A stretch of 64,000 nucleotides of DNA from JAFGXT01 sp963677165 (GTDB lineage Bacteria; Verrucomicrobiota; Lentisphaeria; Victivallales; SZUA-371). The stretch spans positions 620,001 through 684,000 of the forward strand of contig CAXXSX010000001.1 in the NCBI GenBank assembly GCA_963677165.2, written 5' to 3'. Below are positions 18,166-26,825 of this stretch, in pieces. The notes under the pieces were generated by a model. That model did no database searches. It saw nothing but the letters and a program-made list of their open reading frames with translations, and was not told where the DNA came from. Positions within the stretch are counted from its first letter, which is position 1. Each line of letters begins with the position of its first letter. Made by a program: the position numbers and the translations under genes.

Positions 18166-18212
18166 GCCTTTGCCGTTTGATATCTTTATTATACTAACGA
18201 AATTATTTATTG

Positions 18213-19037
18213 ATGAAAAAAACAGAATTACTTGAAACTTTAGAATCATTAAGCTTTCGTCCCGGAAAAATCCTTGGGCAAAATTTCCTAATTGATCAGA
18301 ATCTGCTTGATTTTATTGTCCGTACCGCCCAGCCGGAAGCAGGAGAGCTTATTCTTGAAGCCGGTCCCGGATTTGGTGCTTTGACTCGTGGCCTGCTTGC
18401 ATCTGGAGCGCTGGTTACCGCGATCGAATTTGATCACCGGATCAGCGATTACCTGCGGAAGAACATGACCCATCCGAATTTTACGTTGATTGAAGACGAC
18501 GCGGCCCGGGTCAACGTCGAAGAAATTGTGCAGGGACGTAATTTTCGGGCGATTGCCAATTTGCCTTATGGTATCAGCAGTATTTTTATTGCTCATCTGC
18601 TGGAACTGGAAAATCCTCCGTTGACAATGTGTTTTATGCTTCAGAAAGAGATGGGAATGCGGCTTGCTGCCGATAATAAAACCAAGAATTACGGCTCGCT
18701 TTCGGTGCGTACTCAATTAATTTATGATGTTAAACTGGCACGTACTGTTCCCAAGCAGGTTTTTTATCCGATGCCGGATATTGATTCCGCCATTGTTACT
18801 TTTACCCGTAAAGAATCTTTTCCCGAACTTGAGATTCGAAAGAGGGCGTTTGGAATGATCAAAGCGGCGTTTTCCCAGAAGCGCAAAAAAATGATTAAAC
18901 CTTTGATATCCGCATATCCCCGGGAAACAGTTGAGGCTGCATATGCAAAGTTAGGGTATCGTGAAGATATCCGCCCAAGCCATCTGAAACCTGAACAGTT
19001 TTGGGAACTGGCACTGGAAATTTGCGGCGATGAATGA
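18213..19037 (+). CDS. rsmA: 16S rRNA (adenine1518/1519-N6)-dimethyltransferase RsmA/KsgA
   Basis: The 274-residue protein dimethylates two adjacent adenines at the 3' end of 16S rRNA. Visible motifs: LGQNFLIDQNLLDFIV at the N-terminus, the SAM-binding motif EAGPGFGALTRGLL (about 47-60), and the catalytic NLPYGIS (about 115-121). The C-terminal helical domain includes AAFSQKRKKM. Length fits the family. Start is ATG 18213. The end overlaps the next gene by 8 bp, so the glycosyltransferase is probably translated by coupling. Confidence 0.95.
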   Translation: MKKTELLETLESLSFRPGKILGQNFLIDQNLLDFIVRTAQPEAGELILEAGPGFGALTRGLLASGALVTAIEFDHRISDYLRKNMTHPNFTLIEDDAARVNVEEIVQGRNFRAIANLPYGISSIFIAHLLELENPPLTMCFMLQKEMGMRLAADNKTKNYGSLSVRTQLIYDVKLARTVPKQVFYPMPDIDSAIVTFTRKESFPELEIRKRAFGMIKAAFSQKRKKMIKPLISAYPRETVEAAYAKLGYREDIRPSHLKPEQFWELALEICGDE

Positions 19038-20160
19038 CGCCGGCTTAAAAAAATATCTGAAGCGTCATCCGTTAACCCGCCCGATTGTGTCAGGGCTGGG
19101 GAGCAATAGGAAGTATCGCAACGCGATTGTGATTCCAGCGTGTGATGAGCTGAATACCTTACCCTTGACTTTGAACTCTCTCTCCGAAAATCCGGCACAG
19201 TTTGACTCGACAGCGGTTATTGTTGTTGTCAATAATTCTTCGGAAGCTGTCGACTCTATAAAGGTTGCGAATCAGGAACTTATACATAAGTTGACCGGAC
19301 TGAAATATCCCTTTGACTTGATCGTTATGGATGCCTGTTCTCCGGGCTATGAAGTTACCGTGAAAGGTGGAGTAGGCGATGCCAGAAAAATCGGAATGGA
19401 TGCTGCGTTAACTATGCTGGATTTCAGTTTGGATGTATCTCCTTTGCTTTTCTGTCTTGACGCAGACACGTTGGTTGAACATAACTATATCGCGTCCGGT
19501 GAAGAGTTCTTTGCGCAATATCCCGATGCGGTCGGCGGAGTTTTTCGGGTGATTCATCAACCTGCGGAAACGCCGGAGATTGAGGCGGCTATTCGTTCTT
19601 ACGAATATTATATGGATGACTTTGTGAAAGGGCTTGAGTTTGCCGGGTCGCCCTATGCCTACCATGCAATTGGTTCGGCGATTATCTGTCCGGCAAATGC
19701 CTATGTGAAATGTGGCGGAATGAAGACCAAAAACGGCGGAGAAGATTTTTATTTCCTTCAAGCATTGCGTAAATTGGGGCCGATTCATGATATCAACACA
19801 ACTACGGTGCATCCGGAATCAAGACTGTCCGACCGAGTTGCCTTTGGAACCGGACCGCGTCTCAACCGGATTCTCGCCGGGGAGCCAGCGGTATGTCATA
19901 ACCAGAAAATTTATGAACAGATAAAACTGATGATGGAGGCGATTAACGCCGCATCAGTCGAGGATTTTGAATATCTTCCGGAAACGCTAAGCAATCTTTC
20001 TGAGGTTATCGGTGGATTCCTTGAGGAGCATAATTTTTCATCAGCCTGGCAGAAAATCCTAAAAAACACTCCGAAAAAAACGGAATATCTGCGTCGTGCT
20101 TTCCATACCTGGTTCGATGCTTTCCGTATTCTGAAATTTGTCCATTACTGTGAAGATTGA
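19030..20160 (+). CDS. Family 2-like glycosyltransferase
   Basis: 376 residues. The N-terminal GT-A region has IVIPACDELNTLPLTLNSL, VVVNNSSE and the metal-binding LDADTLVEHNY (about residues 140-150); a GGEDFYFLQALRKLG segment further on carries the typical catalytic ED pair. The C-terminal 100 residues are helical. It is probably a cytosolic or membrane-associated enzyme using a nucleotide sugar; the acceptor is unknown. It overlaps rsmA by 8 bp and is followed by repeats. Confidence 0.75.
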   Translation: MNDAGLKKYLKRHPLTRPIVSGLGSNRKYRNAIVIPACDELNTLPLTLNSLSENPAQFDSTAVIVVVNNSSEAVDSIKVANQELIHKLTGLKYPFDLIVMDACSPGYEVTVKGGVGDARKIGMDAALTMLDFSLDVSPLLFCLDADTLVEHNYIASGEEFFAQYPDAVGGVFRVIHQPAETPEIEAAIRSYEYYMDDFVKGLEFAGSPYAYHAIGSAIICPANAYVKCGGMKTKNGGEDFYFLQALRKLGPIHDINTTTVHPESRLSDRVAFGTGPRLNRILAGEPAVCHNQKIYEQIKLMMEAINAASVEDFEYLPETLSNLSEVIGGFLEEHNFSSAWQKILKNTPKKTEYLRRAFHTWFDAFRILKFVHYCED

Positions 20161-20174
20161 AAAGTTTATGAGTT

Positions 20175-20303
20175 GTGCGAAATAGACGAATTGGGGTAGG
20201 GCGTGCTCTCCGCAGCGCGCCGTTTCCCAGAATTTTGTGCTCAGGCACAAAATTGCGGACTGTTACGGAGAACCGTCCCTACCAGTAAATGCGCATTTTG
20301 CAT
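20175..20303 (+). repeat. Family A palindromic element, copy A3 (most complete)
   Basis: About 129 bp with both ends preserved: GTGCGAAAT...GGGGTAGGG on the left, CCCTACC...ATTTTGCAT on the right. It contains the GCGTGCTCTCCGCAGCGCGC hairpin, ATTTTGTGC/GCACAAAAT, and GACTGTT...GAACCGTC. Together with family C copy C1 it fills most of the 335-bp gap between two convergent genes; nothing else is seen in the remaining part. Confidence 0.75.
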
Positions 20304-20439
20304 GAGTTTTTCAAAAGTTTTGGATGGGGTTTCTCCCCAATGCCCCTTAAACTGTTTTAATCGCAAAGCGATTTTGCGGAATCCATGGCGTTTATTTGAG
20401 TTGAAACTTGTTTCGACCAAATAAACGACATTACCTGGC

Positions 20440-20497
20440 ACCGGCACCTTGCCGGGCGCGATTCAACGGCGAGTCGTTGGGTGCCGAAGGCGAAACT
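20440..20497 (+). repeat. Family C repeat, copy C1
   Basis: About 58 bp with successive hairpins: GGCACCGGCACCTTGCCGGG, CAACGGCGAGTCGTTG and GCCGAAGGC. It matches copies C2 (21449-21506) and C3 (23068-23121), with GCGATYCAACG and CGTTGG as the best conserved part. It touches the stop codon of the EamA gene. Confidence 0.65.
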
Positions 20498-21392
20498 ACT
20501 TAGCCAGATAGATCAGGAATACGCCGAGGAGGATTAATGCGAGGGCGGCGGCTTTTCCTTTTACATTTACATCGCGGAAGTAATATACTCCGGCGGAAAA
20601 TGTGACGATGCAGCTGCAGCGACGCATCAGTGAAAGGATTGAGATACGGGTGTCGGGGACGCTGACGGCGTAGAAATAGAGCCAGTCGGCAATGATCAGC
20701 AGAACTCCGGTGAGAGGGATCGACCAGCGCCAGACAAACTTGCGACCTTTTTTCGAGATCAGTCGACGAATAATATAGGCCAGTCCGAGAATGAACACGA
20801 GGTCCACAGAAAACCAGAACTGAACGGTGTTGTGGGGAATACGAATTACCCCGAGTAAATACTTGTCATAGAGTCCCGAGGCGGAGCCGAGCAGCGTTCC
20901 CAGCATAATCAGGTGTACGCCGCGATGTTTACGAAATGATATTCCTTCCATCTTGCCCATGACAGAGAACAGGTAGTATCCGCAGAAAATGCTCAGCATT
21001 CCAACTCCCTGTAGCAGACCTGGATATTCGCTGTAGAGGAACAGACTGCCGATAAAGGTCCACAACGGAGCGCTGGCGCGGATTGGAGCGGCAATGGATA
21101 TCGGCAGTTCGCGCATGGCATAATATGCGCAAATCCAGCTGGAACTGACGAGTAGGGATTTTAACAGAATTAAGAACCATTGGTGGCTGGTACATATTAC
21201 TGATGTATTGATGGTTCCGGTTACCAGGGATCCGAGCAGAAAGAAGATGGTTCCCGAAAGTGTGGCGAAAAAGAGTACCGGCATGACCGAGTTATCGTTG
21301 ACCGCGTGCTTTTTGCACAGGTCGTATATTCCCAGGGCGAGTGCTGATAATAGAATTGGAACCAGCCAGCCCGATAAAATAAAATTCATCAT
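20496..21392 (-). CDS. EamA/DMT-type membrane transporter
   Basis: The 298-residue protein has about ten predicted membrane helices arranged as two five-helix halves, the plan of drug/metabolite transporters of the EamA group. The segments SIAAPIRASAPLWTFIGSLFLYSEYPGLLQGVGMLSIFCGYYLF and ISILSLMRRCSCIVTFSAGVYYFRDVNVKGKAAALALILLGVFLIYL correspond to the typical ends of the two halves. It should lie in the inner membrane; substrate unknown. The gene is bracketed by family C copies in the same orientation, which could allow loss or gain by recombination. Confidence 0.8.
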   Translation of the reverse strand: MMNFILSGWLVPILLSALALGIYDLCKKHAVNDNSVMPVLFFATLSGTIFFLLGSLVTGTINTSVICTSHQWFLILLKSLLVSSSWICAYYAMRELPISIAAPIRASAPLWTFIGSLFLYSEYPGLLQGVGMLSIFCGYYLFSVMGKMEGISFRKHRGVHLIMLGTLLGSASGLYDKYLLGVIRIPHNTVQFWFSVDLVFILGLAYIIRRLISKKGRKFVWRWSIPLTGVLLIIADWLYFYAVSVPDTRISILSLMRRCSCIVTFSAGVYYFRDVNVKGKAAALALILLGVFLIYLAK

Positions 21393-21874
21393 TAAATCCT
21401 ATGTTTTCTGCTATTATCAAAATAAAAAAGCCGCGGAGCGGTACTTCGCACCGAGTCGTACTCGGGCGTGATCCAACGACGAATCGTTGGTCGCCATAGG
21501 CGAAATGTATTTCATTGAAACTTTTAAACAAAAAAATATGTTTGATCTGTTAGTGAAATTTCTTCTGAGCGGACGAAGTGATGCGAAAGAAAAAATTTTA
21601 CGGCCCGTTCCAATAATATCATCATTGTTACTCTGAAATATATACGGAGATATCGAAAAATACAGTGACATCTGTTACTTAGACTGGAAAAAATCATTTT
21701 CAGGAGTAACTTTAGCCACAGCATATTAGCTAAAGTAGTGCCTGTTTTTGATAAAAGCGGCACCGCGCACCGGCGCGAACGGTTGATGTTTTATTTCTGT
21801 GATATAGCAATGCCGCTGATGCGGCGGGCGTTTTCATCGAAAATCGCCCCTACTTAATAAGTCAGGATTTTTTA
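21393..21874. repeat. Repeat-rich intergenic region with family C copy C2
   Basis: Copy C2 lies at about 21449-21506 (hairpins CCGAGTCGTACTCGG, CCAACGACGAATCGTTGG, GCCATAGGC). About 21580-21605 (GAAGTGATGCGAAAGAAAAAATTTTACGG) resembles the region after copy C3 at 23201-23228. At about 21808-21855 there are further hairpins (GCCGCTGATGCGGC and GGGCGTTTTC/GAAAATCGCCC). No gene is seen. The lpxB ribosome binding site (CAGGA) is at its right end. Confidence 0.55.
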
Positions 21875-23059
21875 ATGGATAAAGATTACAATTTTTGGAT
21901 AATTTCCGGCGAGGCTTCCGGTGATATGTACGGTGCCAGGTTGGCGAACGAGTTGAAGCGTATGGTGGAGGCAAAAGGCAAGACAATCAGAGTTGCCGGT
22001 ATGGGCGGACCCCGTATGCAGGAAACTGACATGGACATCTTGGTGGATTCAACCGAACTCGGCGTAGTTGGTCTTGTAGAGATTTTTAAACATATTTTTA
22101 TGTTCATCGGTATCTTTTTCGGACTGGTAAAGAAGATCAATAAGGAACGTCCCGACGCGGTTGTTTTGATTGACTATCCCGGTTTTAACCTGATGTTCGC
22201 GAAATTCATGTACTATTGGTGCAAGATTCCGGTGATCTGGTATGTTAGCCCTCAGGTGTGGGCGTGGGGAAAACACCGCATACCAAAACTGGCAAAGCTG
22301 TGTAACCGTATGATGGTGATTTTTCCGTTCGAGCCGGACGTGTTCAAGCATACAAAACTTGATGTAACTTTTGTGGGGCATCCCCTGGTGGATATCATCA
22401 ATGAGCGTTTTGACCAATCGATTGAACGCGATCCCGATACGTTTCTACTGCTTCCAGGGAGCCGTACGCATGAAGTGGAAATGCTGCTGCATTCCATGCT
22501 TGATACCGTTTGTGTCCTTCATAAGAAACATCCTAATTTGAAGTTTGTTTTGTCCGCACCGCGTGAAAAGATTTTCAACCTGGCCGAAAAGATCATCAAT
22601 GAATATCGTACCAGTCATCAGGAACTGCCGGAAATCCAGCTTACCTGCGGCGATACTCCGCAGTGGCAGCAGCGTGCGGGAACCGGACTTGCCGCATCGG
22701 GTACGGTTACGGTTGAGTGTGCGATTGCCGGACTTCCGTTGGTGGTATGTTATCGCCTGAAAGATTTTACCTTCTGGCTGGCTCGACGTCTGGTAAAACT
22801 TTTCCGTGGATTTTTTACTATGACGAATATTGTAGCCGATAAGGTAGTTTATGAAGAGTTTCTGCAGTGGCAGGTTTGTCCTGAGATAATGGTTCCGGCG
22901 ATTGAGAAGATTTTACCGGGCGGAGAACGACGCAATGAGGTCGAAGGCGATATGGGGAAAGTGAAAGACTTACTGTCTTGCGGCAGCGAGAAAGCCAGCG
23001 TAAACGCTGCGAAAGTCTGCATCGACTTTGCGGATGAGAATAAATCTGCAAAGCAGTAA
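21875..23059 (+). CDS. lpxB: Lipid-A-disaccharide synthase LpxB
   Basis: The 394-residue protein condenses UDP-2,3-diacylglucosamine with lipid X to make lipid A disaccharide at the cytoplasmic face of the inner membrane. The N-terminus WIISGEASGDMYGARLANELK is the LpxB signature; VLIDYPGFNLMFAKF, WYVSPQVWAWGKHRI, FPFEPDVFK, VTFVGHPLVD and LLPGSRTHEVEMLL are further conserved blocks. AASGTVTVECAIAGLPLVVCYR is the GT-B nucleotide-sugar-binding segment. Length is typical. ATG 21875 has CAGGA upstream. Its presence shows a Gram-negative envelope. Other lpx genes are not in the window. Confidence 0.95.
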   Translation: MDKDYNFWIISGEASGDMYGARLANELKRMVEAKGKTIRVAGMGGPRMQETDMDILVDSTELGVVGLVEIFKHIFMFIGIFFGLVKKINKERPDAVVLIDYPGFNLMFAKFMYYWCKIPVIWYVSPQVWAWGKHRIPKLAKLCNRMMVIFPFEPDVFKHTKLDVTFVGHPLVDIINERFDQSIERDPDTFLLLPGSRTHEVEMLLHSMLDTVCVLHKKHPNLKFVLSAPREKIFNLAEKIINEYRTSHQELPEIQLTCGDTPQWQQRAGTGLAASGTVTVECAIAGLPLVVCYRLKDFTFWLARRLVKLFRGFFTMTNIVADKVVYEEFLQWQVCPEIMVPAIEKILPGGERRNEVEGDMGKVKDLLSCGSEKASVNAAKVCIDFADENKSAKQ

Positions 23060-23067
23060 TATCGCAC

Positions 23068-23121
23068 CGAGTCGTACTCGGACGCGATCCAACGGCGGGA
23101 CGTTGGTCGGCGAAGCCGAAA
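23068..23121 (+). repeat. Family C repeat, copy C3
   Basis: Hairpins CCGAGTCGTACTCGG, CCAACGGCGGGACGTTGG and TCGGCGAAGCCGA follow each other directly behind the lpxB stop. About 70 bp further (23190-23228) a GCGGGCGAAGCGATGCGAAATAAAAAAATTTTACGG stretch matches the region behind copy C2. Confidence 0.65.
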
Positions 23122-23245
23122 ACAGGTCGTAAAACCTGCACTATAATTAATATTGCCAGTCATTTGGCGGTGAAGCGGAAAATGTTTTTTATGAAGCGGG
23201 CGAAGCGATGCGAAATAAAAAAATTTTACGGGCAGGGGGAATCAA

Positions 23246-23866
23246 GTGTTAAGAAAGCTTCTGAAAATCTTCCTGGGGATTGTATTTTTTGCTTCTATTA
23301 GTATCTTTCTCATTGAACTCTATGGAGGAGTAACGACCTATTGGAAAATGAATAAGTGTAGAGAATCGGTAATTTCTTTTTACATTGATCCAAGTCAGGA
23401 AAAAACTTATCAGGTAGCTATTCCATCTTTCTTTACAACTTGTGCATTTATTTCAATTTTAGAGATGGAAGGTGAAGAGGAACACAAGCATTTTCGTCCT
23501 GAAAATAGAATGATATGTGAACTAATAATTCAAGATAATTCTGGCAAAGAGTTACTTCATAGAAAAGGTTTTTATCCCCAGAAAGAAGCATTTGATGCTG
23601 AAAACTTTCCTGGTTTGATCCATCTGAACAAAAATCCGGCTTCGGGCAAAATCATTTTTACAATAAATAAAGCATTAAGCGGTCCTTCATTTCCCCAAAT
23701 AAAAGTATTTTGTAGACCATTCGTATATTTCGGTAGTATTGTGGTTGGGGTATGTAAAATTCTTGGAACAATAAGTCTTGTTATTGCGATAATTACTGGC
23801 ATAATTCTCTACAAAATGATCCCAATGGATCGACTTGTAGCAAGGGAGAAAACGCAGGAATGCTGA
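23246..23866 (+). CDS. Two-TM membrane protein, paralogue 1 of 3
   Basis: 206 residues starting at GTG 23246, with AGGGGG six bases upstream. One hydrophobic segment near the N-terminus (about 6-27) and one near the C-terminus (about 166-192) bracket a polar domain of about 135 residues, probably periplasmic. It aligns with the next two proteins over its length: conserved points include the polar start after TM1, QDNSGKELLHRKGF (matching DTNGKEIFKDNLLF), NPASGKIIFTINK and the start of TM2. No known family is recognised. Its end overlaps paralogue 2 by 7 bp. Confidence 0.65.
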   Translation: MLRKLLKIFLGIVFFASISIFLIELYGGVTTYWKMNKCRESVISFYIDPSQEKTYQVAIPSFFTTCAFISILEMEGEEEHKHFRPENRMICELIIQDNSGKELLHRKGFYPQKEAFDAENFPGLIHLNKNPASGKIIFTINKALSGPSFPQIKVFCRPFVYFGSIVVGVCKILGTISLVIAIITGIILYKMIPMDRLVAREKTQEC

Positions 23867-24510
23867 GAAAGCTTCTAATAATATTTTTGTGGATCGTATT
23901 TATTGTTTTTCTTGCTGGGGATATCTTCTTTGCTATCATGGGAGCATATAATCATTATCTTGATTCCAAATGCATGAATTCAAAAACGATTGTCAATATA
24001 AAATCCGGGCAGAATGGGGAGTATGAAGTTACAGTTCCTGAAATCTTATCGCATTTTAACGTGATGTATGTTAATTCCGCTGAATTAATTCCACAGGAAA
24101 TGGACTATTTAAAACAGTATGGACTCGAAGGTAAATGGGTGCTGAAAGATACTAATGGTAAGGAGATTTTTAAGGATAACTTGTTGTTTAATAGTTACTG
24201 GAAGAGGTATGGGAAAAATTCTCCGGCACGATATTTGTTTTTCGATCCTCTTCCAAAATCGCCAGGAAAGTTGATTGTCAAAGTAAAAGCGACGGGAGAG
24301 AAGCCCGTCATTTCTTCCGATTGCCAACTTGTTTTTCAGCCATTTCTGGAGTTTGGCCCTATGGTGACAATGTTTGCAATCGCGATTTGTGCCGGGGCTT
24401 CAATTATCGTGTTTATTTCCGGGCTTATTCTGTACGTGATGATTCGAACAGACAAGAACCAAAAGACTCGTACTAAAAGTGTTATTACGGGTAGTGACGG
24501 TTCTCTGTAA
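23860..24510 (+). CDS. Two-TM membrane protein, paralogue 2 of 3, C-terminus altered by a family A element
   Basis: 216 residues, same plan as paralogue 1: TM1 about 5-28, extracytoplasmic domain, TM2 about 166-192. It shares KSGQNGEYEVTVPEIL, LEGKWVLKDTNGKEIFKDNLLFNS, SPGKLIVKVK and CQLVFQPFLEFGPM with paralogue 3. ATG 23860 overlaps the end of paralogue 1 (TGA 23864-23866). The last eight or so residues, after KTRTKSV, are encoded by the end of family A copy A4, so the original C-terminus was replaced. Confidence 0.65.
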   Translation: MLRKLLIIFLWIVFIVFLAGDIFFAIMGAYNHYLDSKCMNSKTIVNIKSGQNGEYEVTVPEILSHFNVMYVNSAELIPQEMDYLKQYGLEGKWVLKDTNGKEIFKDNLLFNSYWKRYGKNSPARYLFFDPLPKSPGKLIVKVKATGEKPVISSDCQLVFQPFLEFGPMVTMFAIAICAGASIIVFISGLILYVMIRTDKNQKTRTKSVITGSDGSL

Positions 24511-24597
24511 CCGTCAGCTATTTTGTGCCTGCGCACAAAATCCCAGGAGGCGGCGTGCTGCGGAGAGCGCTCCCTACCAAAATCCATCATTTCGCAT
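24484..24597 (-). repeat. Family A palindromic element, copy A4, inverted, inside the paralogue array
   Basis: Read on the minus strand it shows the family A order: ATGCGAAAT...GGTAGGG, GAGCGCTCTCCGCAGCACGCC, ATTTTGTGC/GCACAAAAT, GACGGTTACAGAGAACCGTC, CTACCCG. It supplies the stop codon of paralogue 2 and the ATG at 24596 that can be read in frame with paralogue 3. Confidence 0.75.
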
Positions 24598-24649
24598 GAC
24601 TCAGACAAGCTCAAAGAAAAGGAAAAGAGTAGTGAAGGGTAAAAGGTTG

Positions 24650-25255
24650 ATGAAGATATGTCTTTCTCTTTTTTGCGTATTTTTCTTGTATTGGTCTGTT
24701 CGTTTTGCGGTAGAGGCAGCCAGCAGTTCCCATTTGAATTCCAGGTGCAAAGCGCTCAAAACTATTTTGAATATTAAGCCGGGACAGGAAGGAGTATATG
24801 AAACAGCCATTCCTGAATTTCTAGCTTCGGATGCCGTAGTATATATTAATACAGACGGAATGAGTATAAAAGAGATTGAGATTATAAAAGATCACGGTTT
24901 GAGAGGAGAATGGCTGATAAAGGATAAAAACGGTAAGGAAATAGTCAAGAATAACTTACTTTTTAACAGTGGATGGAGTAGAGATGGAGGTAATTATCCT
25001 GCCTGTTATTTTTGCGTAAGAAGAAATGCAGAGGCTCCAGGCAAATTTATTGTCAGAGTAAAAAAGACTGAGAATCAGCCGTTTGTTCCTTCCGATTGTC
25101 AATTAGTTTTCCGTTCATTTGTTGAATTTGGTCCCATGATTACTATGTTGATGATTATGTTCAGTGCCGGGGCTTTCTTTATTGCACTTTTTTCTGGATT
25201 CACTTTATACAAAGTTATACTATTTTACCGTACGGAAAAACAGAAAGATGAGTAG
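24650..25255 (+). CDS. Two-TM membrane protein, paralogue 3 of 3
   Basis: About 201 residues from ATG 24650, chosen because TM1 (MKICLSLFCVFFLYWSVRFAV) then starts where it does in the paralogues and AAGGGTAAAAGG lies upstream; an in-frame TTG directly before it, or ATG 24596 within the repeat, are alternatives. It is about half identical to paralogue 2 by eye (KPGQEGVYETAIPEFL, LRGEWLIKDKNGKEIVKNNLLFNSGW, SDCQLVFRSFVEFGPMITML). TM2 is at about 165-190. Function unknown. It meets the convergent gene with 2 bp between stops. Confidence 0.65.
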   Translation: MKICLSLFCVFFLYWSVRFAVEAASSSHLNSRCKALKTILNIKPGQEGVYETAIPEFLASDAVVYINTDGMSIKEIEIIKDHGLRGEWLIKDKNGKEIVKNNLLFNSGWSRDGGNYPACYFCVRRNAEAPGKFIVRVKKTENQPFVPSDCQLVFRSFVEFGPMITMLMIMFSAGAFFIALFSGFTLYKVILFYRTEKQKDE

Positions 25256-25257
25256 CC

Positions 25258-25773
25258 TCAATTTGTATTGCGTTGAATTCTTCTACAGTACTGCACTTTA
25301 ATTGACCTTCTTAATTTACTTGCCGGTAATAGTAATGAAATGAGAATGAATCCGAGTGAAAAGTAGCAGAAAACGATACCACAGTGAACGTCCAGAAAGT
25401 TGCCTGATGCGATATATATGCTTAGTTCGTTTATGGTTCCTTTGATATATGCTGATGCCAGAAGCACCGAGAAAATTATTTGATACAGATAAACAATTTT
25501 ACCCGCCTTGTATCCAATGAATACATGGAAAAAAAGAATAGACAGTTGATAAGCCGGATAGACAACAAGTCCACAGTAGCAAACCATTGTCAATATTCGC
25601 ATCTTATAGAACTCTTTAGGCGTTTGGCCGAATTTATCTCCGGAAAATAAGCCGGAAACTATAGAGAAATATTCTATGGTTTCGTATATGATGGACGTTA
25701 AAACAAAAGATAAAATAATTACTATGACTAATTTTAAAATTAATAGCGGCTTTCTCTTATCAGAAGCAGTCAT
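25258..25773 (-). CDS. Small membrane protein of unknown function
   Basis: 171 residues with four predicted membrane helices (about 10-30, 55-78, 85-112, 128-150). No family is recognised. It may start at ATG 25773; the next gene on this strand, upstream, ends at 25809, so it could be cotranscribed with the CNNM-like pair. Nothing in it points to a catalytic role. Confidence 0.55.
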   Translation of the reverse strand: MTASDKRKPLLILKLVIVIILSFVLTSIIYETIEYFSIVSGLFSGDKFGQTPKEFYKMRILTMVCYCGLVVYPAYQLSILFFHVFIGYKAGKIVYLYQIIFSVLLASAYIKGTINELSIYIASGNFLDVHCGIVFCYFSLGFILISLLLPASKLRRSIKVQYCRRIQRNTN

Positions 25774-25808
25774 TGGTGATCCGTATTTTTTCTTTTTTGA
25801 AATATATT

Positions 25809-26825
25809 TTACCGTGGCGGCGGGGGCGTTCCTTGCCGGAATAGGTAATTTACTACGTCGAGAGAGGTGACGACTCCAAGGGGAACAGAAGGATCTTTTT
25901 TCGATACAACCGTTAGTAGCGGGCTGCGTCCGGTTTTGGCTCTAACGATGACTTCGCCCAATTCCGCATCGGAATGAATGATGTTGAGCGGGCGTATGCA
26001 AGCCATGATGCCGGTTTTTTCCCAGTCCTTTTCCGGAACCTTGTAAATAGCGTCATAGATACTGAAAGTTCCCAGCCAGATTCCCGGTTTGCCGTCCTTG
26101 CCGCGGGAGCGTACCGGCATACGTGAATGGTAAGTTCCACGGCACTGTGCAACGGCCTCGGCAATGGAACAATTTCCGCTGAGGGTATTAACCTTATCGC
26201 ATGACACCATGATGTCGCCAACGGTGAACTTATAGAAGTCCACTGCTTTGTCGAGAATGTTGGCGTCGTTTGTATCGATAATGCCGCCTTCTTCGCTTTC
26301 GCGCAGGAACAGTCGGAAGTCCTCACGTAGAAGAATGCTGGCATCCTGATTCTGCTTGTCGCGGGAGAACAGTTTTACCGCCATATCGGTGAAGCGTGCC
26401 AGCATCCATGCCGGAACCCATAGGGTTATATAAGAGAACTGGAGCAAGGGGGCGAATAATGAACAACGGTCGTATGGAGCCTGTCGAAACCAGTCTTTCG
26501 GGATAATTTCGGCACTAAGGAGAAGAAACGTAAGGATAATCGTCGTTACCATCAAGCCGGTATTAGTGGTGAAACCCAGCGCGATGGCGGTTTTCTTTGC
26601 CATCAGCGAGGCGCATACGGTGCAGATGTTTGTTCCGAGCATAACAGCCGACAGCATCAGCGATGGACGATCCAGAAAGAATTCCAGAATCATTGCCCGT
26701 TTTTCACCTTTTCTGACTTCGTTTTGAACTCGTGGCTTGCGCAAGGAAACCAGTCCGGTTTCAATACCGCTGAAAAATGCCTGAAGCAGAATAAAGAATA
26801 ATGTAGCCAGCAGAAACCAGATCAT
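25809..26825 (-). CDS. DUF21/CNNM-type membrane protein with CBS pair (CorC/hemolysin-like)
   Basis: 338 residues. An N-terminal DUF21 (CNNM) transmembrane domain (about 1-180; FFSGIETGLVSLRKPRV is its signature) precedes a pair of CBS domains (about 195-335). Proteins of this architecture are linked to magnesium or other divalent cation export in the inner membrane. No C-terminal CorC_HlyC domain is present, unlike its neighbour. The ATG overlaps the end of the upstream gene by 4 bp, so the two are translationally coupled and may form a heteromer. Confidence 0.85.
   Translation of the reverse strand: MIWFLLATLFFILLQAFFSGIETGLVSLRKPRVQNEVRKGEKRAMILEFFLDRPSLMLSAVMLGTNICTVCASLMAKKTAIALGFTTNTGLMVTTIILTFLLLSAEIIPKDWFRQAPYDRCSLFAPLLQFSYITLWVPAWMLARFTDMAVKLFSRDKQNQDASILLREDFRLFLRESEEGGIIDTNDANILDKAVDFYKFTVGDIMVSCDKVNTLSGNCSIAEAVAQCRGTYHSRMPVRSRGKDGKPGIWLGTFSIYDAIYKVPEKDWEKTGIMACIRPLNIIHSDAELGEVIVRAKTGRSPLLTVVSKKDPSVPLGVVTSLDVVNYLFRQGTPPPPR

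Noticed and set aside
24479..24649. Extended N-terminus of the third two-TM paralogue
   Set aside because: The extra residues are coded by family A copy A4 and have no counterpart in the paralogues.
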